DNA of 64,000 nt from Nitzschia sp. DOCU1 (lineage: Eukaryota; Bacillariophyta; Bacillariophyceae; Bacillariales; Bacillariaceae). Each line of letters opens with the position of its first letter. Positions within the stretch are counted from its first letter, which is position 1. The notes beneath the pieces were generated by a model. That model was not told the DNA's origin. It saw nothing but the letters and a program-made list of their open reading frames with translations, and did not search any database. Shown here piece by piece: positions 47,267-56,311 of this stretch. The stretch covers positions 248,001 through 312,000 of the forward strand of contig OX595991.1 in assembly GCA_951394045.1 (NCBI GenBank). The letters run 5' to 3'. Both the position numbers and the translations under genes were made by a program.

Positions 47267-49897
47267 TCAAAAAAATTCCCTTAGAAACGACGGAATCGCG
47301 TCCCATAACTCCATTGGCTTGGCTAGCCACTTGGCGTCCCCCGCCACGTAAACGCCAATCCGCCCTTTTGGATTCCGTTCGTTGGGTCGTTGAATCCACC
47401 ATGTCCTCAAGACGACGAAGTGGGCCGGACAATATGAAGCGAAATCGTACAACGGCCAATGCGAAATCACTGGGAAGAACGTTACGCCAGCAAATGGCAC
47501 CGTCCAACTCGACGTGATCGCGAGTGGTCTGGGTTGTAAAAGTTCGGCGGCCATTCTCGGAAACGCAGATTCACTCGCTCGGGGCTGTTGGAGGTACTTT
47601 CGAATCTTAAAGGGTGAACTGTACTGATCTTTCGTCAAGGCGTACGTTCCCCAGTAATTACGACCGAGATTCTCATGATGATTTTCCAATTTGCCACGAA
47701 AGTTACAACAAATCAACCCCAAGCGGCATTTGGTCATTTGAAAGAACCACGCATTCAAGATATCATTGGTAGACACGAGGAACTCAGGAGAGATCTGACG
47801 ACGGTTGGTAATGGGCACCAATTGTGGCCCGGCCATACGGGAGGGAGAAGTCGACGCGAGTACTGGTGGAGGAAACGAACGTGCTTGATCGTTCCAGCCT
47901 TGAGAGCCGTAACCTCGTCGACCAAATCCTGATTGACCTCGATTTCCAATATTGTTGTTCATGGTGTTCATGCCGCCCATGTTATTATTGTCGTTGGCGC
48001 CGTTCCAGCCTTGAGACCCGAGTCTTTGTTGACCAAATCCAGCTTGTCCTTGATTGCCAAAATTGGTGTTCATGCCGCCTATGTTATTATTGCCGTTGGC
48101 GCCGTTCCAGCCTTGAGACCCGAGCCCTTGTTGACCAAATCCTGCTTGTCCTTGATTTCCAAAGTTGCTGTTCATGCCGCCCATGTTACTATTGTCGTTG
48201 ACGCCGTTCCAGCCTTGAGACCCGAGTCCTTGTTGACCAAATCCTGATTGACCTTGATTTCCAAAGTTGCTGTTCATGCTACCCATGTTACTATTGGTGT
48301 TGGCGCCGTTCCACCCTTGGGATCCGAGTCCTTGCTGTCCGAATCCTGGCTGACCTTGATTTCCACCAAAATTGCTGTTCATGGCGTTCATGTTATTATT
48401 GTTGTTGGCGCCGTTCCAACCTTGGGATCCCAATCCTTGCTGACCAAATCCTGATTGGCCTTGATTGCCGAAATTGTTGTTCATGGCGTTCATGTTGTTA
48501 TTATTGCCGTTGACGCCGTTCCAGCCTTTGGAGCCATATCCTTGTTGACCTAATCCTATCATGCCTTGGTTGCCGAAATTGTTGTTCATGGTGTTCATGG
48601 AAACACCATTCCAATTTTGGGAGCCGTACCCCTGTTGGCCCATTTCTATTATTTGGCCCTGATTGACAAAGATATTGTTGTTCCTGTTGTTGCTCATGAC
48701 TCCATTCCACTCCGACGGTGACATGTACGGCTCGTCGTAGTCTTCTGGTAGATCTCGGCCGGTAAGCAAGTATCGTTGCTTTCGTTCTTCCTCTTCCATG
48801 AGTACTTGTTTGACTTCCATTAACTCTTCTGGATCAATTTCCATCCAATATTCAACGCCTTGGGGTCGTAATCTCTTGATTTCAAAGCCGTCTCTGTCGA
48901 CATCGACGTAAAAATCCGCAGGTGTCGCTCCCAAACTCATGGGTCGCCACAAACTACGTTCCAAGATTCCTAGCATTCCCTTGATCATGAGCCAGGGACT
49001 ATGAATCAAATTCCATACACGTGGACCACCCAAATGAAATTCGGCCAAATCGTCCGACGACTGGTATTCGCCATTTTCGGGACTTTGGACATATGGAGTA
49101 TTCAAATCCAATGTGAAAATCTCTTGTTGTGGATTGGTCAACATGTCATAAATTTTGTAGTAGGTGTGAATGTCGGCTACCAAATGCGACATGGACAAGA
49201 TCAAACCGACTTTGCCATAGGCGGGTACGACCGTAATGCGCCACAGAGGACTCTTCTTGGAATATTCGTTGATCGTAGTATACTTTTGGGTCAATTTATA
49301 AGCATCCGAGACTCCCGGCAAGGGTCGGTCTGTACCGTATAATTCTAGATATTGTGCATCCCGGGCGGCGGCTATTCGAATCTCGGGCATGTCACGAAAG
49401 GGAGACCGAAATAGCAAATCGGCTGGGGGACCACTCGATTTTCGTTCCAGTTGTCCCGTTTGGAGCCACGGATTGGCCATGGCAATTTGATTCGCACGTT
49501 CTTGTAAGAATTGTACCACCGTTTCGGAGGATTGGTTTTCGTTTAATTGCTTCCAAGTCAGTGTGGCAATGGGTGGTTCTTTCCGTAATTGCAACTGTCG
49601 TTCCATTTCACAATCCAGGGGGACGCGATAAATTTGACCACTATTGTCGTCGTCATCATTTCGATTGGTAAATGTGCCAACGATATCATCCAAAAAGCTA
49701 GACTGTAACCTTGAATACCCGGGCCGTGGCTTTCTTGCGTCGCCGAGGGACGCAATTCTGGCAGTCGAGGCGAAAGTGGAAGAATGAAGGGGATTGCGGT
49801 GGCCGGCGTAGCCCGAGCAATCTTTGCTCTTATGCAGGAATACCAGCAGAATAGCAACTAGCACATTCCTCGCCCGAAGATTCGCCGCCATTGCCAT
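47267..49897 (-). CDS. CAT-fold (HxxxD) acyltransferase-like protein with a Gly/Asn/Gln repeat insert
   Basis: Single exon, 876 aa. A hydrophobic N-terminal segment (about 10-21) suggests a signal peptide or anchor. Residues 90-390 resemble the first half of chloramphenicol-acetyltransferase-fold enzymes, with SMSHLVADIHTYY carrying HxxxD (His238, Asp242), the catalytic motif of condensation, BAHD and WES-type acyltransferases. Residues ~675-876 look like the second half (PFAGVTFFPVI, DFASYCPAHFVVLRTWW, GRIGVYVAGD). Between them lies about 280 residues of near-identical ~33-residue repeats (GLGSQGWNGAN and FGNQGQSGFGQQ). Acyl donor and acceptor are unknown. If the repeat loop is surface exposed, both halves can still fold. 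I find no intron signature around the repeat. Confidence 0.65.
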   Translation of the reverse strand: MAMAANLRARNVLVAILLVFLHKSKDCSGYAGHRNPLHSSTFASTARIASLGDARKPRPGYSRLQSSFLDDIVGTFTNRNDDDDNSGQIYRVPLDCEMERQLQLRKEPPIATLTWKQLNENQSSETVVQFLQERANQIAMANPWLQTGQLERKSSGPPADLLFRSPFRDMPEIRIAAARDAQYLELYGTDRPLPGVSDAYKLTQKYTTINEYSKKSPLWRITVVPAYGKVGLILSMSHLVADIHTYYKIYDMLTNPQQEIFTLDLNTPYVQSPENGEYQSSDDLAEFHLGGPRVWNLIHSPWLMIKGMLGILERSLWRPMSLGATPADFYVDVDRDGFEIKRLRPQGVEYWMEIDPEELMEVKQVLMEEEERKQRYLLTGRDLPEDYDEPYMSPSEWNGVMSNNRNNNIFVNQGQIIEMGQQGYGSQNWNGVSMNTMNNNFGNQGMIGLGQQGYGSKGWNGVNGNNNNMNAMNNNFGNQGQSGFGQQGLGSQGWNGANNNNNMNAMNSNFGGNQGQPGFGQQGLGSQGWNGANTNSNMGSMNSNFGNQGQSGFGQQGLGSQGWNGVNDNSNMGGMNSNFGNQGQAGFGQQGLGSQGWNGANGNNNIGGMNTNFGNQGQAGFGQQRLGSQGWNGANDNNNMGGMNTMNNNIGNRGQSGFGRRGYGSQGWNDQARSFPPPVLASTSPSRMAGPQLVPITNRRQISPEFLVSTNDILNAWFFQMTKCRLGLICCNFRGKLENHHENLGRNYWGTYALTKDQYSSPFKIRKYLQQPRASESAFPRMAAELLQPRPLAITSSWTVPFAGVTFFPVISHWPLYDFASYCPAHFVVLRTWWIQRPNERNPKGRIGVYVAGDAKWLAKPMELWDAIPSFLREFF
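47880..48706 (-). repeat. In-frame ~99-bp coding repeats, about eight copies
   Basis: Eight units marked by GYGSQNWNG, GYGSKGWNG, five of the GLGSQGWNG/RLGSQGWNG type, and a final GYGSQGWN. Period is 28-36 residues. Middle units are almost identical, outer ones diverged, the usual result of slippage or unequal exchange. Composition is Gly, Asn, Gln, Met and Trp only. Confidence 0.85.
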
Positions 49898-50179
49898 TGG
49901 GAAAGATTTTGTGGTGTGGGTGCAAATGGAAGCTATGATGGCCGTTTATGCAGCATCATGGGAAGATGTCTTTCGAAGAAGAAAAATAGTCTTACGGCGC
50001 GGCGTCAGCAGAAGGTGAAGAAAAAAGGCGCGCTTCAAGCCGCGGGAATGAGGGAAGTCTCACACCGTTGCAGATCGACGCTGGCTCGCGTTGGCGAGTA
50101 TTGATATGCGTAAGTAGAATTCCGCCGTCTGTGTGCCTGCTCGAAGATACCACAATGGCGATTCCACGTGGAGGAAACA
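49898..50179. promoter_or_regulatory. Upstream region of the acyltransferase-like gene
   Basis: Short region between the acyltransferase-like start codon and a possible small divergent ORF. No motif could be supported. Confidence 0.3.
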
Positions 50180-50401
50180 ATGGCGGGAAGAGATCTGCCA
50201 CCGATATCCGTTCGTTCCGAAACATCCGAGCCGGGCGTGCTTCGCGCCACAAAGGATATGCCTCCACTATTTTCAAATTGGAAAACAGCAGCCTACCGGC
50301 GTATTCACAATATGCTGCGTTTGAAAGTGGAGGACGTCCGCCGCTTCTGGGGTTGGGCAAGTACCAGGTACTCATACCTGGTACATACTACAACGACCTA
50401 A
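50180..50401 (+). CDS. Possible small protein, 73 aa
   Basis: ATG-initiated frame reading MAGRDLPPISVRSETSE, a Lys-Asp-Met-Pro-Pro stretch, then NWKTAAYRRIHNMLRLKVED and VRRFWGWAS. The second half is a plausible basic amphipathic helix with several aromatic residues, more protein-like than the other frames here. The last ~10 codons (YSYLVHTTTT) look like noise, and an AG|GTACTC donor near 50368 could lead to another exon. I do not recognise it. It may equally be noncoding. Confidence 0.3.
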   Translation: MAGRDLPPISVRSETSEPGVLRATKDMPPLFSNWKTAAYRRIHNMLRLKVEDVRRFWGWASTRYSYLVHTTTT

Positions 50402-51313
50402 CTACCGGACTTTTAGCTCTACTACCCCCGGAACTACGACGTACAGTACCCAGTAGTAATCGCGACGATTGCAACCATGTTGCACTTCGTTGTGCTGAAG
50501 GCACCTTTTAGTCCCGACTTTATCACGTCGTCGACGCAGACCGAATTATGTCAACAGCTGTCCACGTCGTCTGGAAGGATACAGCTCGACGCTTTCGCCG
50601 TTTGAATCATCAGAAAGCAGATGGATGCATTTCTTGTCCGTCCGGTGCTCTCTATTTCAAATGATCTACCAGTATTACAAGCAATATGCACCATCGTAAA
50701 GTGAAGAGAATTCGCGTTCGCTTCCTTGTTTCGTGCGTAAACGTAGCACCAGCAAGTCCAATATGTCCTTTGCTTCTCGTCGATGGCATGCATTCTTCCT
50801 ACCAATGCTCTGGAATTTGAACGAATTCCTATTTCTCATCGAGAAGAACATTCGGCCATCACAAAAGATCCGCTGTCCACACTTTGCCAGGTCAAGTAAA
50901 CACGGTAGAGCTTTCTTGTTGTCATGATCTACCGTAGGAAGTTGTTCGGCTTTTGGCGTCGTGATCTACTACCAGTACGCTCATGTCCCGTCAGGGGGAC
51001 ACTTTGCTTGCGCCTTGTAGCACTACTTGCAGGCTTTCACCTACCGGAGGGATTGGGCCCAATCGTTCCGCTCTGCAATCCGAACCAATGACGCCGAACG
51101 TTTGCGCGAGCGAAAAAGCCATGGGATCGCTGCCATAGTCAGGTAGTCATGTAGAAAGGCACCTGGCTGGATGGACGTACGACGGTTAGTACAGTACAAC
51201 GACGGAGAAATGCCGAAAGGAGAAAAGGAACAAGCGTTAAAAATACGTTGGAATCATGTTATTTACATAATGATTGGAAGGAACTTTCGATTGGAGGTTG
51301 GACACGTACGTCA
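50402..51313. other. Gene-poor stretch; nothing recognised
   Basis: About 900 bp with stops in all frames at short intervals and no motif, RNA gene or repeat that I can support. Confidence 0.35.
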
Positions 51314-51625
51314 ATGAATCTTAAATCCACTGCGTTCTTTGTTGCTGCAACTTTGATGACTGTGGTCGAATGTGCGCCCTTCTCCGAACTTTGGACAGGA
51401 ACCCTTCCGCTCGCGAATGACGTAGTACGAGCAATCAGCATTTTTTTCGCGATAGATCGATGGGAGCATTTTGCTCATTCTGATACCACGCCTTTCGGGG
51501 CACAGTGGGTGGATCGCCCGAGCACAGAAATAATTGAATCCACCTTTCACAAAGCGTTCGATTGTAACTTTTGTAATTCCAACAATGAACCCAACTCGAA
51601 TGAATGTTATATCCTCCCACGGTGA
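51314..51625 (+). CDS. Possible small secreted protein, 103 aa
   Basis: ATG-initiated frame MNLKSTAFFVAATLMTVVEC, a good signal-peptide profile (one Lys, hydrophobic core, cleavage after Ala about residue 21), followed by an acidic, Cys-poor stretch and CNFCNSNNEPNSNECYILP at the end. It overlaps by 41 bp, in another frame, the next ORF, so at most one is probably translated as drawn, or an intron joins them. No family recognised. Confidence 0.3.
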   Translation: MNLKSTAFFVAATLMTVVECAPFSELWTGTLPLANDVVRAISIFFAIDRWEHFAHSDTTPFGAQWVDRPSTEIIESTFHKAFDCNFCNSNNEPNSNECYILPR

Positions 51626-52103
51626 CAGTGAGACTGCCACTGGCAGCATGCCTCGCTGGTGGAGAACCGTGAGCGATGAATCTTCAGGCGTCGACGAGAC
51701 TCCAACAAAACCGATGCTTGTTCCTCGTTGCAGTCTTTTCAACCAGATTGCTCTTCTTGACTTTAACAGCCGGAAGGCGCGAGAAGAAGAGTGGCACTCC
51801 CGTTTTGGAACTCTTGAACATCTACCACCAGTGGTTTTGTTTCCCGAGCTTGATGACAGCTGTCACCGTGAAGACACTGTCTCCCCTTCTACCACCACAC
51901 GGCCAGACTCACCTTTCTCCTCAAAACGAAAGGAGCCAGTAAGCGACGATGACGAAGAAGACCTGATGTTTCTAAGTTCTCGATCTTCTCTTCCGTCCTT
52001 GAGCCTGAGACCTAAGAAGCAATCAAGACTCGCAGCAAGAACGATCACGATCCCTACTTCTCCGAAAGAGGTTCTTGGTGGAAAAAGGTTATTTATGAGC
52101 TGA
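51585..52103 (+). CDS. Hypothetical Ser/Pro-rich protein, 172 aa
   Basis: Single-exon frame from ATG 51585. Central part is globular-looking (CSLFNQIALLDFNSRKAREE, EEWHSRFGTLEHLPPVVLFP), then a disordered Ser/Thr/Pro and acidic stretch (PVSDDDEEDLMFLSSRSS) and a basic Ser-rich end. No family recognised. Composition is consistent with a real regulatory-type protein, but there is no supporting motif. An alternative start is at 51600. Confidence 0.45.
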   Translation: MNPTRMNVISSHGDSETATGSMPRWWRTVSDESSGVDETPTKPMLVPRCSLFNQIALLDFNSRKAREEEWHSRFGTLEHLPPVVLFPELDDSCHREDTVSPSTTTRPDSPFSSKRKEPVSDDDEEDLMFLSSRSSLPSLSLRPKKQSRLAARTITIPTSPKEVLGGKRLFMS

Positions 52104-53979
52104 GGTTGCTACTTTTGCGGCACCACATAACTCCATCACTTCATAGCCACACGATGGCGCCCTCTGCACAACCTCAGATATCTCATTGTGGCCTTGCCGA
52201 ATGCCTACAGCATTACCACCAGTGGTGAACCTTCATTGCTGCTAACAAATCCCGCACTTGGAGAGGCGCCGAGTTACAACAACTACTAGACTGCCTCTCT
52301 CTTCCTTCTTTATCTTCGCTTGGCCGAGCTATGGACCATCTATGATATTCCTCTTCATTGTTAATGCAAAATATAGTGATGTTATTATAGCTTAGAAAAC
52401 TCTTTTTACGAAGACAGTGTAATCGTTCGGCATGTTGCATCAAGAGGACGCTAATTCTCCTCGCTCACTGCACTACTACTAAAACGATAGTTCTACAAGC
52501 AGCATCGTTGTTTCTGCTGGAGGACGGCATGCAGCAGTTGGCTTTCACATCCCTTTGATTCGTTCAAGTCTTGATTATTTGCAATACAAGAAGGGTGGGT
52601 TGAGAGGAGGCATCGAATTCCAAACAACCTGATCAACATGGAAGAGCCGGAAGGCAGCTACGGTTTCTTGTTCCTTACCAGCAGTTCACAAGGTGGTTGC
52701 AAATTTTATTTCTTGCCTCTCCAATCCCATGGCGGGAAAGAAGAAAGAATGCAACCTTGACGCCAGACAGATTGCCATAAGCAACACGCACGATAAGGAA
52801 GCAACGTTGCATTCCACACGGTAAAGTCAAATGGTTTTGCACTTTTTCCGCCAATCGCTTGCGCAAAGACATCAACTTGGTTCGTTTTCCGTTTCGCATC
52901 GGAACGAATCGTTCCCTCACAATGTGGCGCGCCCCTATTTGTATTTAAGCATGACTTAGGGTCCAACTGCAAAGATAGAAAAGACATGCCTCCAATGCGA
53001 TTCCTTTAATTGACGAAATTCTTGCGTCATTACAAACAAATGGCGAAAGATGCAAATCATTTATCGATTACGAGGTCGTCAGTGAACCAGATTTATTCCA
53101 CCGATGGAAACCAGTGTCGTTGGCACGCGTACCAGGTACGGTAGATTCTGTAGCACGCTATGGCTGCCTTCCTGCTTCTGTCATACCTTTCCCAGTACTA
53201 CCGGTAGGCGAAGCTATCGGGAGCGAGGTAGAAAACGGCTTCAATCCTCGTCATTCCCTTATTTGTAACCAAATGGTTTTGCACTTGCTGTTGCAGCACA
53301 ATTTGGGTGCGAATTTCTTTGTTTCAATCACAACCACAGAAAATAGCGCCAATCGATATTCACAATTATGATTCCTGCATTCCCAATCTGCTCGCCCGCC
53401 ATTGAAAAGACACAAAATCGGATGGATGTGGTTGTTTTGGTCCGAGAATCGTTCGTGATCCTATCCAGCTCACGAAGGGAATGGCTTTTCAAATCAGACC
53501 AATCGTTGACCGAAACGACATCGTCGCTTCAACAGTTTCAGCTGCCCCTGCGAGCCGGACGAGACAACCAATGGTTCCTTGATCGCTACCGGCACTTGTA
53601 AACGGACGAAGCCGATTGAGAAAATTGATGGCCGTTGACGCGTTCGTTGGCACGGACTGACGGATTCCCTATTCCAGAGCTGCAGCACCCGGAGCCGAAC
53701 GAAATTGAACCGGTAGTTGACGTTAACGTTGGCACGGACTAATGGGTTCTTCGAGGCTGGGACTATCGGTAGCAACAACGCGATGCTGATGTGATAGTCT
53801 TTTTCGGTTTCATTTAGTCGAGTCGAGTGGATCGAAAGATATCTTTTCTGGCGGGAGCGTCTGTCCATCCGCCGCTAAGGCAAGATCTTTTCTTGGGGCG
53901 GCACGAGCGGGTTTCGGACAATGGCATTACACTTCCTTTGTGTTTGTGCTATCGTAACGTTCTTTGTCAACGAAACACC
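52104..53979. other. Gene-poor stretch with a short local repeat
   Basis: 1.9 kb without a convincing gene. GTTGACG with a following CGTTGGCACGGACT occurs at 53634 and again at 53716 (period 82 bp), just upstream of the NAD+ synthetase gene. Short ORFs on either strand (for example minus 52987-52706) have no motif. Confidence 0.4.
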
Positions 53980-56199
53980 ATGACAGGTCCCAATGGCAGT
54001 GGGTCTTTGATAACGGTAGCAACGTGTACGCTGAATCAATGGGCGTTGGATTTTGATGGAAATCTCGAACGCATTGCCTTAAGTTGTGAAGAAGCGAAAC
54101 GTGCGGGAGCCACGTATCGACTCGGTCCTGAACTCGAAATCTCGGGTTATGGCTGTGAAGATCACTTCTTGGAAGCCGATACGTTTGCGCATTGCTGGGA
54201 GTCTTTAGTGACGTTGCTGGTGGAACGGGGCGTTTCCGATGATGGTTTGTTGTGCGATTTGGGCATGCCCGTCTTGTATGGAGGGGTTCGATACAACTGT
54301 CGTGTGGTGTGTTTTGAACGCAAGATTTTGCTAGTGCGTCCGAAGATTGCTCTAGCGGATAATGGGAATTATCGAGAGTCCAGGTATTTTACTGCCTATC
54401 GACGAAACCCGAATCAGCCGCGAGAAGAATTGCTGCTTCCAAAGTTCGTTCAAGAAGCACTGGGACAACGAACGGCTCCATTTGGACTGGGATATGTCCA
54501 AACAAATGATGGAGTACGACTGGGTTGTGAATCTTGTGAAGAACTTTGGACTCCGCAAGCTACCCATATTGATCTAGCTCTACGCGGCGTCGAAATCATC
54601 GGCAATGGAAGCGGGTCTCATCACGAATTGCGGAAATTAGATCAACGACTCGAGTTGATGATAAGTGCTACTCGAAAATGCGGTGGAATTTACTTGTATT
54701 CCAACCAACGAGGCTGTGATGGAGGCCGCCTTTACTATGACGGGGGTGCTATTATTGTCTGCAACGGACAGCTCTTGGCACAAGCCCCACAATTCAAAAT
54801 CCAGGATGTCCAAGTCATTACAGCTACCGTCGATCTAGATGATGTACGAAGTTACCGGGCCTCCTTGCCCTCGTTCGGAATTCAAGCGGTTCATAATCCG
54901 GTACAAGATCATTCCAGTGATTATTTAATCGACTGCGAGAAAGTTCACATTTTGTTGGGCAACGGCAACCAATCCGTCACCTCCATGATCCCTACAACAC
55001 CCAGGCGTGATTTAGTCTTTTCTTCTCCCGAAGAAGAGTGTTGCTTGGGGCCGGCTTGTTGGTTATGGGATTATTTGCGTCGGAGTGGAGCAGCAGGGTT
55101 CTTGTTACCCTTAAGTGGCGGTGCCGACTCGTCGAGTGTTGCTACGATTGTAGGGGCCATGTGCCATTTAGTCTACCAAGCCGCCCAAACAGACCCTCAA
55201 GTCGCCAAGGATGTTCGCGTTGTGTGCCGTCGTGGCGACGACCCCGAATGGCTACCTGACTCTCCACAAGATTTGGCCTCGTATGTGTTGCATACAGTAT
55301 TCATGGGAACGGAAAATTCATCGGAAAATACTACATCACGTGCCAAGCGACTAGGTCAAGCCATTGGATCGTATCACTTGACTGTCCCGATCGATCTGAT
55401 GGTACGAGCCATTGTTCAAGTGTTTACTATTACCACAGGTAAAACGCCCCAGTTTGAGTCTCGCGGTGGTACCATGGCCGAAGACTTGGCCTTACAAAAT
55501 ATACAGGCCCGACTCCGGATGGTCACGGCCTATCTCTTTGCTCAACTGTTACCGTGGGTTCGGCAACGGTCGGGTTTCTTGCTGGTGCTAGGATCTGCCA
55601 ATGTCGATGAAGGTTTACGAGGGTACATGACCAAGTACGATTGTAGTAGTGCCGACTTGAATCCAATCGGAGCCATTTCCAAAGGCGACTTGAAGCGAAT
55701 GCTCTTATGGGCTTCAGATCGGTACAAAGAATTGGATACCATACTGAAGGAAATTGCGGGTGCTCCGCCCACCGCTGAATTGCGTCCACAAGCTTCTCAG
55801 GACGACAAGACGGCAGAACATTCGCAACTGGACGAAGACGAAATGGGTATGACCTATGAAGAATTGGGATGGTTTGGTCGTTTGCGAAAACTAAGCCGTT
55901 GTGGCCCCGTGAGCATGTTTCGCAAACTCTGTGTAGTTTGGGCTGGACAATACACTCCGACCGAGATTGCCACCAAAGTCCAACGCTTTTTCTTTTATTA
56001 TAGCGTCAATCGCCACAAAATGTGCACCTTGACGCCAAGTTATCATGCTGAAGGATATAGTCCGGACGACAATCGCTTTGACTTGCGACAATTCTTGTAC
56101 AATACCAAGTGGCCTCGTCAGTTTGGAATCATCAACAAATTGGCGGCCGCGGCGGAGCAAGGTAGCGGGAATGCTGGAGAAGCCAAGAAGAATAAGTAG
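53980..56199 (+). CDS. NADSYN1: Glutamine-dependent NAD+ synthetase
   Basis: Single exon, 739 aa from ATG 53980 (MTGPNGSGSLITVATCTLNQ); the frame runs upstream to 53827 but only from GTG. It makes the last step of NAD+ synthesis: deamido-NAD+ + ATP + glutamine to NAD+. N-terminal nitrilase-fold glutaminase domain with the Glu-Lys-Cys triad: RLGPELEISGYGC (Glu53), RPKIALADNGNYRE (Lys122), CESCEELW (Cys186). C-terminal PP-loop synthetase domain with LPLSGGADSSS, LGSANVDEGLRGYMTKYDCS and NPIGAISKGDLKRML. Ends with the usual RVxFFYYxxNRHKMxTLTP and YSPDDNRFDLRQFLY blocks. Full eukaryotic length, all catalytic residues present; cytosolic, no targeting peptide. Confidence 0.95.
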   Translation: MTGPNGSGSLITVATCTLNQWALDFDGNLERIALSCEEAKRAGATYRLGPELEISGYGCEDHFLEADTFAHCWESLVTLLVERGVSDDGLLCDLGMPVLYGGVRYNCRVVCFERKILLVRPKIALADNGNYRESRYFTAYRRNPNQPREELLLPKFVQEALGQRTAPFGLGYVQTNDGVRLGCESCEELWTPQATHIDLALRGVEIIGNGSGSHHELRKLDQRLELMISATRKCGGIYLYSNQRGCDGGRLYYDGGAIIVCNGQLLAQAPQFKIQDVQVITATVDLDDVRSYRASLPSFGIQAVHNPVQDHSSDYLIDCEKVHILLGNGNQSVTSMIPTTPRRDLVFSSPEEECCLGPACWLWDYLRRSGAAGFLLPLSGGADSSSVATIVGAMCHLVYQAAQTDPQVAKDVRVVCRRGDDPEWLPDSPQDLASYVLHTVFMGTENSSENTTSRAKRLGQAIGSYHLTVPIDLMVRAIVQVFTITTGKTPQFESRGGTMAEDLALQNIQARLRMVTAYLFAQLLPWVRQRSGFLLVLGSANVDEGLRGYMTKYDCSSADLNPIGAISKGDLKRMLLWASDRYKELDTILKEIAGAPPTAELRPQASQDDKTAEHSQLDEDEMGMTYEELGWFGRLRKLSRCGPVSMFRKLCVVWAGQYTPTEIATKVQRFFFYYSVNRHKMCTLTPSYHAEGYSPDDNRFDLRQFLYNTKWPRQFGIINKLAAAAEQGSGNAGEAKKNK

Positions 56200-56311
56200 G
56201 AAGACGGGGATCGGGCTAAACGCTTACTGGGCCCCGGAGTCCGGAGTAGATGATAGTTAGTTTTAGTTTCTCCCACACCACCAATGGTAGTACCTGCGAT
56301 TTTTAGCATCT

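Noticed and set aside
47880..48706. CRISPR-like regular repeat array
   Set aside because: The repeats are in frame within one long coding sequence, the period is about 99 bp, and the genome is eukaryotic.
50155..50511. 118-codon ORF from ATG 50155
   Set aside because: It overlaps the more protein-like frame at 50180-50401 and its composition (long Arg/Gly/Ser runs, no motif) looks random; neither is certain.
53827..53979. N-terminal extension of NAD+ synthetase from GTG 53827
   Set aside because: Not an ATG in a eukaryotic context; the ATG at 53980 begins the conserved domain at the usual distance.
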